From positions 5,087,001 to 5,151,000 of the forward strand of contig OX438748.1 of assembly GCA_949316235.1 (NCBI GenBank): a stretch of 64,000 bases of DNA, given 5' to 3'. The notes beneath the pieces were generated by a model, which ran no database searches, was not told the origin of the DNA, and saw only the letters and a program-made list of their open reading frames with translations. The position numbers and the translations under genes are program-made. Numbering within the stretch: position 1 is the first letter of the stretch; each line of letters begins with the position of its first letter. This DNA is from Oegoconia quadripuncta. Taxonomy: Eukaryota; Arthropoda; Insecta; Lepidoptera; Autostichidae. Below are positions 21,546 to 32,700 of the stretch, piece by piece.

Positions 21546-22414
21546 AAAAGAATACATGTAATAAAGTATTACAAAGTAATTCGTTTCTTTTCCGACTGAA
21601 GAAACATTACTTAAGTAATACTTGGTAATAATCGTTTGTATTCATTCCCAAACATTTACTAACCCCTAGTTTTTCTTCCAACATTTTTATATGCAGAGGA
21701 AAGTGACTAAAAGACTTACATTCTATCAGTAATGGCTGCCCATAAAACTGAAAATAAAACAAACCCTGGCATTGAGTATTCTGTTGGTGAAGACTTAATT
21801 TATCTATAATTGTATAGCCATACATAATTCACCACGCGGCGGACCCAATGCGAATTGGTGAATTTGTGTCAGTGTGCGACTAACTGACAATCAGCGCCAG
21901 ACTTTGTTTAATAAAATGTATAAATTAATAAATGTCTGATAAAAAATGGATATTCTACTCTTAAATAACAACATCCTATATGTAGAACATTTGACCCCGT
22001 GGGAGCTAACCGCGTTATTTCTCTGATTGGAGCGAACGGTTTTGAACCAGGAAGCTGATGTTTTTATTTTGCTCTGAAACTAAAAGTCATAACAGATAGA
22101 TTACTAGCATGAATATTAGGTAAACCAATAATATTAAAAGCTAAATAGATTTCTTACAAATATGGGTAAGAACCATCTCGCAAAGACCAGTTTTCGAAAA
22201 AACTGTTTTCTACCAGGTTAGCCATTTGGAGCTACAATGCAACATAAAGACACAGAGACAGACAAATACTTCGAAGGGGTAACACCTATTTTTGCGTCGG
22301 GGCTTAAAAATGGTGATAATGGGTGACTGACTACATATACTACAGTAAAACAGGGTGAATTAGAATGCAATACGGTTTAAAGATACTTGAAGCAAATAAT
22401 TCATCTTCAACATG
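21546..22414. other. No gene recognised
   Basis: AT-rich. TACAGTAAAACAGGGTGAAT near 22341 may be a terminus of the 200-599 element family. No coding sequence recognised. Confidence 0.3.
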
Positions 22415-22600
22415 ATCATAATATATGTCTTTGGACGTCCACTGTTGAACATTGGTCTTCCCCTTAGATTTCCCAGCGACAATTGGATGCGATATGCACC
22501 CAGCGACTTCCGGCGACTTGCATCAGATCGTCGATCCACCTTGTGGGTGGACATCCTACGCTGCGGTTGCCGGTGCGTGGTCTCCATTCCAGAACCTTAA
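22415..22600 (-). pseudogene. RTE-type LINE ORF2 3' end
   Basis: Minus-strand codons read VLEWRPRTGNRSVGCPPTRW, then IDDLMQVAGSRW, then a shifted frame and a stop. Typical RTE C-terminus with one disruption near the end. The alternate frame starting METTHRQ is a by-product. Confidence 0.7.
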
Positions 22601-22689
22601 TGCTCCAACGTGAAAACTAAATCGTGACAGATTTGGATTTGGTCGCAGTCTGACGTCATATGAGGATCGATTGAAAATTTTTTCTCTAC

Positions 22690-23215
22690 ATTAGACGCAA
22701 ACAGCAAGATTTAATTTATTTGCACAAAATTCTACATTCTTATTTGGATTCTTCTTCAATACTCTCTTTGCTTAACCTCAACATGAACCATAGATTTCGT
22801 AACCCCAAAACATTTTATTAAATGCCTATAAAAAACACATCATATTATAATCCCATGGTTAGGATGTGTAGATTTTATAATGAGGTGTCCTCAACTGGGG
22901 ATTTCCCTATAGACATATTCGACTTTAGAACCTTACCATTTAAAAGGCTAGTAAAATATGTCCTCAATTGAGCTCTATCCCAATTTTACTTTGATGCTTA
23001 GCTACATGATCCGTCAAAGCTAAAAGTGTTGTATTCTGTCAGAATTCTTAAAAAAAAAATTATACAATAATTAAGCTTGTTCTTGTTTAACCATGTTGTG
23101 TATACATGCTTGGGATTCCAATCTAGGTCGAATCTAAGTTAACTTTAAATTCTTCTCATGTACGATTAATCTGTTTTTTGTACCAATAAATAAAATAAAT
23201 AAATAAAATAAGACC
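22690..23215 (+). pseudogene. Non-LTR RT C-terminus and 3' UTR
   Basis: Broken codons read MNHRFRNPKTF, then NPMVRMCRFYNEVSSTGDFP and IDIFDFRTLPFKRLVKYVLN followed by a stop near 22970. 'NPMxRxCxxYN...FKRxV' is the C-terminus of CR1-group reverse transcriptases. The 3' part, to about 23215, ends in an AATAAATAAAATAAATAAAT tail. Confidence 0.55.
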
Positions 23216-23224
23216 ATTACATGG

Positions 23225-23400
23225 ACTACTTACTCCATTTTACAACGATCATACAATAGTTTTAACAAGAGATAAAAACAAATAAAATAGGACGAAAAAT
23301 GTTATCGGTCTTCTGGACAGGGATGCACGCATCGCCTTGCCACCAGCGCGAGTTGCCATCCAACCTCTTAGTACATTCTGTTCCACTGGTACCCTGAAAT
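23225..23400 (+). repeat. Dispersed repeat family O
   Basis: Shares the block CGATCATACAATAGTTTTAA, an AGAGATAAA segment and GCCATCCAACCTCTTAGTA with 63060-63205 in the same orientation. Non-coding, class unknown. Confidence 0.35.
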
Positions 23401-24404
23401 ATTAAAGCACAGTGCAAATACCATAACTAAGTAAAGTGATATTTGGTTTTTGGTTTCGTGAGATGGATATGACAACGAATTACAATTTCCATTGAAATAA
23501 CTTTCTAAATGACATAAAGTCCGAGAAATCTAAATTCACTTGCACAGTTCAACTATTCACACTACACTAAAACTGACTGCACAGGTTTCACCATTCCTCT
23601 TATTCTTCTTCATAGCTAGAGCACAATGGAGAAAAAGAATTGGTGCTATTGATTAGTCCATTTAGACTTTTAACCACCTAACGAAAGTCTAATTAGCATT
23701 ATTCTTCCAAATGGATAGTATAAGTCCATTGAAATTAATATCTATACAAACGTGTAGAAAACAAAAATGTCATGCCAATAACAAACATAATAAGCTATAA
23801 CCTGCACTGATATTTAAAGGGTGCGGCGAAAGCAAATGTGTCCTTTTTTTCTACAACCCCCGCTTCCTGGTTCAAGCGATTTGCTCGCAGAGGCACATTT
23901 GGTCACATTTGACACCTGTGCCTCGGTTCCCACGCCGACGACCGAAATCGGTCAAATGGGAGTTGGTTCCGCCTTAAATTATAAAAACTGATTTAAATTT
24001 AGAACTTTGGGCCCTTTTGCTTTACTCTTATTTGAGTTATAGTACAATCAGTGTTCAAATGGGACAAATCAAGATGGTTAAATACTTATTTGAAGTGGAT
24101 ATTGGAACTAGGGAGAGAGTTCTACCAGTGTAATGTTACCGACTTTGCCTCCAATACGTGGAGTTTCATTCCTTTCAATGTACCATCTTTGGTGGTTGCT
24201 GGGAGAGACTAGTCCGCAGTTTTAAAGTCGCATTGAAATAAAGAGCGCCTAGAGAAGAAATCCTTAAAGTCCGTTTGTTTTTCATCGTTTTTTGGCCTTG
24301 AAATTATTTCCAGCGTTTCTAAGAAAAAGCGCCTTGAGATACAAATAGATGGACAACAAATTAATACTAAACGGGTGCCTTTTCACCTATTGAGGTATCA
24401 TCAT
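23401..24404. other. No gene recognised
   Basis: Mostly AT-rich single-copy-looking sequence. No coding frame, repeat or RNA gene that I can support. Confidence 0.35.
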
Positions 24405-24525
24405 CAGCAGCAGCCTATAAACATCCCACTGCAGGGATATAGGCCTTCCCTAATATATAAAGGAGTATGGGCTATAGTCCACCACGCTTGACCCAATGCG
24501 GGTTGGGGACTTCACATGCCTTTCA
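24405..24525 (+). repeat. Dispersed repeat family D
   Basis: Contains CATCCCACTGCAGGGATATA, GAGTATGGGCTATAGTCCAC and CAATGCGGGTTGGGGACTTC. Best plus-orientation copy of the unit found at 5640-5745 and 52762-52897. Confidence 0.6.
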
Positions 24526-24719
24526 ATTTTTATTTCTCAGGCATACCGGTTTCCTCACGATATTTTCGTCACATAAGTAATTAAATTTAACAACTCATTG
24601 AGGTATGGAAAAAATTCAGCATTACCTGATCTCGACATCATGTCTTATCGTTGAAAGGAGAAATAAGAAGACTATTTACATGATATAAGTTGTATTGTAC
24701 ATATTAGGCAGAGCACTCT

Positions 24720-24925
24720 CACACTGAAGGCCGGTGGGGCATTAAAGTTCTCGAGTGGAGACCACGCACCGGCAAACGCAGCGTAGGACATCCACTCATA
24801 AGATGGACGGACGACCTGATAAAGATCGTGGGAAGTCACTGATTGTAGACGGGATTCAACCGAAATCTGGAACACCTATGTTCAGCAGTGAACGTCCTGC
24901 GGCTGATATGATGATGATGAATAAT
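24720..24925 (+). pseudogene. RTE-type LINE ORF2 3' end
   Basis: One frame reads VLEWRPRTGKRSVGHPLIRW, then TDDLIKIVGSH, then a stop and a shifted remnant of the final segment. Severely 5'-truncated. The METTHRQ frame that also crosses this segment is out of register with the family and is not real. Confidence 0.7.
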
Positions 24926-24929
24926 GTAA

Positions 24930-26340
24930 TGTGGGAACGAAAGAGGACTTAAGGTAATAAATTACTACAGTGACATTCGTTATCAGTTCCAATGCCAGGG
25001 ATGAGGGGTCGCTCCCAAGTTATGAAGACGCTTGCTTAATTACATAATTAATTTCAACATTCTACTAAGTTAAGAGAGTTTATCATCACGATGGGAATAC
25101 AAACTTTTAAGTTCAAACATTTGACTTGATTCTATTATTCTGATGACATTTTGGCTTAAAATTTTTATTTTGGTTATTTTTTTTAATTACAACGGGTTAG
25201 CGATTCAATCGCATCTGACGTCGACGCGTCGATCGACGACGATCGCGTCTCAGTCTCAATACAATTTTTTTTATACTGTTTTAATATGCAGCAGATTCTC
25301 AAGCGTATACTTAATTTCGTCTCAATCTTGAGAATGGTTTATTAATAGTGTCCATTGTATAAGCTTTGCTTAGTTTAGGACACATGAGTTGAATAAGTGT
25401 GTTGGAAATATTTATTTACTCAAATGGATTCAGTTATTGATACTAATCAAAGTAGGTCTTGCTCTGTTTTCTGATTTATTCCTTTACGTCGTACTTCACT
25501 TGCAAAATTACAAATTATAATTGAAATCGAATGAAAATTACACCTACGGGAAGCAAATTCCGTCACCGGGAAGTCCAGGTGTAATAAATCAGGGGTACGT
25601 CGACGTACGACGCCAGATTAATTTCATTCCGACGCGACTTAAAACTTTACCATACTAATTTGAATCCCGCTCGCCGTCGTTAGCGGTTGAGCACCCCTGG
25701 AATATAAGCGCAAACAACCTTCAACTTTAAAATCTACATTGCAATGCTGAATTTTGAACGTAACTAATTAACAAATTAACTTATATATTGCTAATGTTAT
25801 ATTGAATTCCATTGGTTGGGTGCAAGGTGGATATTTGAGTGTTTTTGTGGGTAATATGTCTACGTCAGCAAGGGTAGGATAGTATAACGAATGGCCAGAG
25901 GAAAGCTTGTGACGTATGCGAGTTGAATCCTCACCGTGTTGCGACTCGGTCGTGAATGATTAAGAATTCTATGAAATATAGAGCTCTACTATCTTACTAT
26001 AAGGTAATTACCACAGACCAACAATATTCTGTGGTAATCGAATGAGTACTCACTATGAAAAGAAGACAATTGAAGTGTTACTTTTATGCTCCAGCTACAA
26101 GCAGGGTTATTTTTCGCGCGTACATAATAATGTGGGATTCTTTATTCCTTCCTCAGAATTTTAGCAGTCCCTCGTCCAAACGCCTGGATGGATTTTAATT
26201 AATGAGGTACCGTCACATTCGTCGTGACAGTCCAAGATAGGTTACATTACAAAACTAATCAGAGCGATCGTAAGAGTCAAAGTTTGTCAAAGTGCAAGAT
26301 AACATTACACAAGGAGAATATACGGGTAGCAAAAGAAAGG
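24930..26340. other. No gene recognised; short palindromes
   Basis: Contains GACGTCGACGCGTCGATCGA (25217-25236) and the perfect palindrome GTACGTCGACGTAC (25595-25608). A possible AGGGGT-type terminus pair lies at about 25591 and 25700. No coding sequence recognised. Confidence 0.35.
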
Positions 26341-26342
26341 TT

Positions 26343-26525
26343 TTATTTTTTTATACAGAACGGGTTAGTACTTGACCTCAATCATACCTGATGTTAAGTG
26401 AAAATGAGGCCGAAGGTAGAAGCGTAATGTCCCGGAAATCCTATCTTATTTCGGGAACTGGCTATCACTGAGAACCGAAACACAACAATGTCATCAACAT
26501 TGCTGTTTGGCGGCAGACTACTAAT
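26343..26525 (-). mobile_element. SINE family A, head missing
   Basis: Plus-strand order: ATACAGAACGGGTTAGTACT, ACCTCAATCATACCTGATGT, AGGCCGAAGGTAGAAGCG, then TTGCTGTTTGGCGGCAGACT, where it stops. This is the 3' two-thirds of SINE A. Confidence 0.7.
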
Positions 26526-26704
26526 TGAGGAGTCGTGACAATAGGCGTGGCAGTCGAGTTTTTTAAATTTGTTTTTGGTATTTCATTTATTTATATTTAA
26601 TTATATTCTATTAATTACATGTAAAGGTCATTAGAAGTTTTTCAATAAGTCTTCTTGCCTGGTTTGCACCAACACCTCACTTGTCTATGGTTTCATATAA
26701 ACCT

Positions 26705-27060
26705 GTCAAAGGCTTTTTGGCGGGATCTCGGCGAGTGAAAGAAAAAAGTGACATTCTAACTTTTGAAGCTTAATAATGGCAGAATATTGTGCAACAAACG
26801 TTAGTGATGATATACAAGTGAAGGGAAGTGTAAATTAAAGTGCGTAACGAAGCTTCGGGTTCCCACAATAAGCCGCCAAAATCTTTTGTAAAGCATTCTG
26901 CCACTTTACTGAAGAATGACTTGACCATGACTAGACTCTGTATACGCCAAGTATACGACGAATTACTTGTTTTGACTGAGACTGACTTACAAACTAAAAA
27001 AATAAGAGAAATAAGACATGGCTGTTATGGGCTAGATCTAAAACGAAAAAAAAAACCTAT
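26705..27060 (+). repeat. Dispersed repeat family Q, plus copy
   Basis: About 350 bp that matches 47050-47410 in the opposite orientation. Landmarks: TTTTTGGCGGGATCTCGGCG, AAGCTTAATAATGGCAGAAT, GTAACGAAGCTTCGGGTTCC and TTCTGCCACTTTACTGAAGA. An 82-codon frame starting with GTG (26840-27088) lies inside. The sibling copy has stops in that frame, so I do not call a protein. Class unknown. Confidence 0.55.
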
Positions 27061-28310
27061 CAAAGAAATCGCGACTTTTATGTCCTGACTCGCAGGTCAT
27101 TGGATCAATGTATGAAATTCTTTACGAGGAAGAATGACATGACATGTCATGACATTCATGACAGTTGCTTAACACTACTGCACTTAAAGGTGCAACATAG
27201 ATACCATTCTAAAGTTTAGGTAAATTCAAAACTACAACGTCAAACTACAAAAACTGTCGTGAAAAGGCTAGTACGAAATTTTAATTATTGCATGGACTGT
27301 GAACAGGTTCTGGACGTAGTTAATCTATTTTTCGTGATTTATTGGAATTCACTATTAGAGCTCTTTTTGGAAAAAAGAGCAACTTTTGAGTTTCCTGAAC
27401 TTTTCTTGTGCTACTATTTGCTACCATTATTGTAAGTCCGTATTGGCAAATTATAACGGGAAACCGTCGCGACAAAGCAGGCCTACAAAACCGGTGGAAT
27501 GGTAGATTATATTTAGGTAATATTAATGGTTGTATCTTTGTCACAAACCCGGCCGCCCACATGCTCACAACTTTTTTCCACGACAATTACCAAAAATGGC
27601 CATAAAATTAATTGTCACTAATGTTTCTTTCACACGCGTGTCGCCGGGAATGACCGTAAAATGACCAATGTTTCTTTTGTGGTATTACAACAAGAATAAA
27701 CTTAATATTTTACGGGTACAAATTACAATGCAAAGCAGAAAACATTCTTATATTGTTAGTCCATAAGGATCAGAGCTTATTTATCAGTCGGTCAGGTTAA
27801 AGTTTGTCGTTACAGATATCTCAATGATGAAATTGACAGCTGCGGTCGGCCATTTTTTTATGTAATTCACAGATTTACGATGTCCACCCACAGGCTCGTG
27901 CGATCAACTTTTTTCACAAAGGTTTCTCGCATCTGACTTGGTCATTATGAGGTAATTACTATTGCATTGTGATCGCTATGTTTGGAATTGAGACATGGGA
28001 CTCCCTCAGTAATTTTTAATTAATTTCAATAAGGTCTATTTTTCGTCTAATTTTATTCATGTAGGTATTTACCAATTATACCTGTACCAATTTACAGCAT
28101 TGTTATCTCCGAAATTAATGAACTCTGAATTCTGATGTTAAATATTCCATGACTATGTATCTACATGTTTTAATCTAATTTCATTTCAATTTGACATTTT
28201 TATTTACCTATTTCAATCGTATTTTACAATTTTACAATTAAGGGCAATCTTAATAATGGCATGGAATTATAATATTAATTTTCGAAACTAAGCTAAATAT
28301 AAAACTGTAA
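27061..28310. other. No gene recognised
   Basis: AT-rich. GACATGACATGTCATGACAT (27137-27156) is a short self-complementary tract. The overlapping frames at 27320-27605 show no recognisable domain. Confidence 0.3.
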
Positions 28311-28319
28311 TATATTTGT

Positions 28320-28500
28320 TTTTTTTTACAAAAATTTCCTACCATCTTAGATAAACCTATGTACTTTAGATAACTAACTAACCATTTTTTTTGTAGGCCA
28401 TAATGGTAGATCACAGTGTTAGGTACTTACACCATAATATTTATTAACATCTTTTATACCTGTGTTTCACATTAATAAATTGAATTGAATTGAAATTTGT
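28320..28500 (+). mobile_element. LINE 3' end
   Basis: Ends AATAAATTGAATTGAATTGA, a short tandem tail typical of jockey/CR1-group 3' termini. The preceding sequence is too diverged to assign. Confidence 0.35.
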
Positions 28501-29159
28501 GAACCGATTTTAATAACTTTTTAAGGTTTCGTAATTAAACTATGAACTGTTATACAAGTACTCCATATTGCCTATATACAAAGTTGTGAAATTAATTCTA
28601 CATAAATCATTCCTGTATGTAAAATGAAGTGAATCTTTTTGGTATAACCCATATGGTTCTTTCGAAAATATTGTGGCTTGACTTAAATACTATTTAATGC
28701 ATGAATCCTGATAATTAAATATTATATGCTTCCAATTTATTATAGGCTTGTAAGTAGTTGAATCTGTAAAAACTTCATTGAAACAAATGAACAAATTCAA
28801 CAGCAATATTAACTTTGTTTCTAAAATGTATAGATATTCTGATTACGGAATCCTACTGCGCGTGGTGCGACACGCAAATGGCCGCAAAAAAATTATAAAA
28901 ATAATTTTGAATATATACGATACTTAGACAAAATATTTATTTGTATCAAAGAACTTAGATTATATCACATACCACTTAAACAGGAAAATTTAACTGTCGA
29001 CAAAACATTAGAAATGAAATGAGGCACTAGATTCTATTTCTTGACTTTAATTATTACGTACTAAAAGCATGTAATTACTTACTTTAACTTAATTAAAGCA
29101 ACGTTTTCTCGTCCAAAATATATAAATATAATAATTTAACCGATACACTTCTCGCCGAA

Positions 29160-29432
29160 AATTTAATTCACATCACCTGGATGAGGGGAAGTCTACCACT
29201 GTACGTTTCTCAAGAAACTTCTTACCACGTACGACCACCCTGTGGAACGGACTTCCGGCAGCGGTATTCCCGAACGAGTACGACATTGGAACCTTCAAGA
29301 AACGAGCCTACAGCTTCCTCAAAGGCCGGCAACGCATCTGTGATCCTTTTGGTGTTGCGGGTGTCCATGGGCGGCGGTGATTGCTTTCCATCAGGTGACC
29401 CGCATGCTCGTTTGCCGCCATCTCATATTAAA
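29160..29432 (+). pseudogene. CR1/Zenon-type RT C-terminus and conserved 3' tail
   Basis: Encodes, with one frame change, the residues VRFS-like then [20 protein letters not shown] and [20 protein letters not shown], followed by the family tail GGCGGCGGTGATTGCTTTCC and GTTTGCCGCCATCTCATATT. Nearly identical to 45480-45772. The RT core is missing. The tail is the same sequence that is scattered alone at 55502, 59053, 61043 and 63903. Confidence 0.75.
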
Positions 29433-29628
29433 AAAAAAATGTGCAATTTTCCCCTGAGAAGAACAAGCAAGAAACTCGAAGGGTTGCTCTTTTAAAATCA
29501 GGCTTTGATTTTACACAAGGGTTTTTATATTACAAAAAGGTTTTTATATTTCATTATTAATTGTGAAACACCCTGGCATGCGATCGATCTGATTATGTCC
29601 AGGGATGATTATCATCTAAATAGGAGAT
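29433..29628 (-). pseudogene. Jockey-like LINE 3' part, split by the LOA element
   Basis: Minus-strand family L sequence: plus-strand CAATTTTCCCCTGAGAAGAA, CAAGCAAGAAACTCGAAGGG, and a broken C-terminus ending at the target site. The same kind of segment occurs uninterrupted at 12240-12440. The LOA element sits immediately after 29628, so the jockey relic is the older resident. Confidence 0.6.
29617..29628. repeat. Target-site duplication, left
   Basis: TAAATAGGAGAT, identical over all 12 bases to 34976-34987. The bases just outside differ, so the duplication is exactly 12 bp. It defines the 3' boundary of the LOA element. Confidence 0.9.
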
Positions 29629-29719
29629 TGTATTGTATTGTATGTGTATGTGGCTGTTGCAGGTCAACGGAGACCTGTATCACTGCGACCGTTGCCGATC
29701 TATTGTGATCGCCACTAAC
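29629..29719 (-). other. 3' UTR and short tandem tail of the LOA element
   Basis: 91 bp between the ORF2 stop and the target duplication. On the minus strand it ends CATACACATACAATACAATA, an imperfect pentanucleotide repeat instead of poly(A). Elements of the I/LOA group commonly end in short tandem repeats made during reverse transcription. There is no AATAAA signal here. Confidence 0.7.
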
Positions 29720-32700
29720 CTACAGTTCGTTGCTCAGGTTTGCCTCTTTGAGGAATTGGATAATTTTCCTGGCACCGATGGTTTTTATCTCATCCGGGTG
29801 TAATAAGTGGCTGCCCAGGTGGATATTGCGTTTACGCATTAGCGGGCCACATTCACACAGCAGATGTGCAGGTGTTTCCTCTGCGAGGAGGCAAAATCTG
29901 CACATTCCTGTTTCTCGGAGCCCTATGTTGAGCATGTGTTTGCTCAGACAGCAGTGTCCCGTTAGTGCCCTTGTGAGAATGCGTAAATTGTTCCTACTGA
30001 GTGCCAGCGCTTCGCCGGCCGCCTTCTTGTTGAAGGCTTTGATTAGTGATTTGGAGTGTGTTAAACCTGGCGTGTTCGTCCAGAGTTTAAGAGCTGCTTG
30101 GGTGCACCGGTTCCTTAGGGTAAGGCGAATTAGGCTTTTTGAGATACCGCAGAAAGGCTCAGGGCCGTACTGGGATCCGCTAGCCCCCAATTTCGCTAGT
30201 TCGTCGGCTTTTTCGTTGCCTTCGATGCCTGCGTGCCCCGGGACCCAACGAATAAAGACCCTGTTTGTTTTGCACAGGGTATTTAAAGTAAGCCTGCAGT
30301 TTTCAACCAGCCTTGAGACAATTTTGTCTGAGTCTAGGGCCAAAAGAGCCGCCTGGCTATCTGAGTGGATGTAGATGGTATGGTTGACGTAGCGTTTGTG
30401 TAGAATGATTTCCGCACACTCTAATATGGCGTATACCTCTGCTTGGAATATGGAGGCATGTTTCCCAAGATTGGTACTGGTTTTGAATCTAGGCTGCTCT
30501 CCATATACCCCACAGCCAACGTCACAACCTGACTTAGAGCCATCGGTGTACCATTTTAGGCTCCCGGGTTTCCAAGTAATTCGTTCAGTTAACCAATCCT
30601 CTCTATGAGGAATTTCTACTGTGAATAGCCTGCAGAAATCGTACTTAGGAATCATGGCGTCGGTCACCATGCCTAGAATTCGGTCCTCCAGTACCGAGCT
30701 TTGGAGAGTTCTCAGTGACTGGGAGAGCCAGTTCTTCCTCGAATGGTTCAATACTCTTAGCATGCTAGCACCGACTTCGCTCTTGATGAAGAGGTGTAAG
30801 GGTGGAAGGTCGAGCAAAGCGTTTAGAGCTGCTCCCGGTGAGGTCGACATGGCTCCCGTGGCTATTAAACAAGCAGTTCTTTGTAGACTGTTAAGTTTGG
30901 AGATTGCAGTCGTCTGGGTGGTCTTGCTGTGCCAGACGACTGAGGCATACGTTATCATTGGCCTCACAATGGCTGTGTAGAGCCATAGGACGATTTTGGG
31001 ATTGAGACCCCATTTTAGTCCTGCCAGACGACTGCATGTGCATAGGGCTGTTTTAGCCTTTCGCAAGACTCCGTTCAGGTGGCTGTTCCAGGTCAGTTTC
31101 TGGTCAAAAATTATGCCCAGATACTTGACCTCAGCGGAGAATGGAATGGTTGTGCCGTCCAGGCGGGAGGGAGCCAATCGGTCTAGCTTCCGCTTCCTGG
31201 TAAAGGGCACGATAACAGTTTTATCGGCGTTTATAGATAGGCTGTTCTCCCTGCACCATCGACTGATCGTGTCGAGTGCTTTTTGCATAAGGTACGAGAT
31301 AGTACTTTGGCAGTTGCCTCGTATAGTGATCACCAGGTCGTCCGCGAAGCCTTCGGCGTCTATGCGAAGTTCCGCCAGCTTATGCAACAGCTCATCTACG
31401 GCGAGGGTCCATAGGAGGGGTGATAGGACACCACCTTGGGGACAACCTCTGGTGTTTGCGACTTCAAGCTGGGCTCCATGTAGCTCCAGCTTGACAGTCC
31501 TGGTTGAGAGCATCGTTTCGACCCATCTACTAGTGGTGGGGTCCACTGACTTGTGAGCGAGGCCCTTCATCAGTGTCCGGATGGGCGTGTTGTCGAAGGC
31601 TCCCTCAATATCTAGAAAAGCGCATAGTGCGATTTCTTTATCGTCCAATGCCTTTTCTACCCTGTCAGTCAAGTTTAGAAGGGCGGTTTCCGTAGATTTA
31701 CCTCTACAGTAGGCATGTTGGTTGTTGTGTATGGGTCGTTCAATCAGTACCCCATCTCTGATATACCTGTCCAGCACTTTCTCCAGAGTCTTTAGGAGGA
31801 AGGAGGTAAGACTTATCGGTCTGAAGGACTTGGGTGCTGCGTAGTCCTTCTTACCAGCCTTAGGTATGAAGATGACCTTGGCAGAGGTCCACTGTTCTGG
31901 TAAGTATCCAAAGGCGTAACTCGCTCTGAAGATTTTCACCAGATAGGGCAGTAAGATATCCGCACCTTTTTGTAGCAGGACCGGCAGGATTCCGTCGACC
32001 CCGGCGGATTTGTACGGTTTGAAAGAGTTGATAGCCCACCTCACTTGTCCTGGTCTGATCACCCTGGCGGCAGTGCTCCAGTCCTCGTTGCGAGGTCTAT
32101 GTGGAATGCTCATCCGTTCGGGCTTGCTAGATTGCAGGCGTAGAGCCCCAGGAAAGTGTGTCGATACCAACAGTTCCAACGTTTCTCCTTCGTTGGTAGT
32201 GAAGGAGCCATCTGGTCTCTTTAATAGACCTACTGGTGTAGGCTGGGTTTTCGAAAGAATTTTGTGGATTCTGGCTCCTTGAGGCGTACTATTGACTTCC
32301 TCGCAGAATTTCCTCCATGATTCTCTCTTAGCCCGCCTAATCTCCTTGTTGTATTCCGTCAAGGCTTTCCTGTAGACCTCCCATTCGAGAGTCTTTTTAG
32401 CCTTGTTGAACAGTCTTCTGGTTTTCTCTCTTAGCTTTTTCAGCTTAGAGTTCCACCAGGGAACTTTACGCTTAGAGGTCCTTGTTTTTAGAGGGCAGCT
32501 TTCTTCATAGGCAGATTTGATACCTTCTGAAGTTGTCGCCACTGCTAGTTCAAGGCTCTCAATGGATTTAATACTGTTTGGAAACGTTCCCAGGTTCCAC
32601 CTTAGTTTGTCACAGTAGACATCCCAGGCGGTACACCTAGGGTTTCTAAAACATACACTGTTGTAGGCCAAAGCGGCCTTTAGGTTGTAACAGATGTGTC

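Noticed and set aside
25591..25700. A possible hAT MITE with CAGGGGT-type ends.
   Set aside because: Only about 7 bases match at the ends and no 8-bp target duplication was found.
26840..27088. An 82-codon frame inside repeat family Q.
   Set aside because: It starts with GTG, shows no domain, and the sibling copy at 47050-47415 has stops in the same register.
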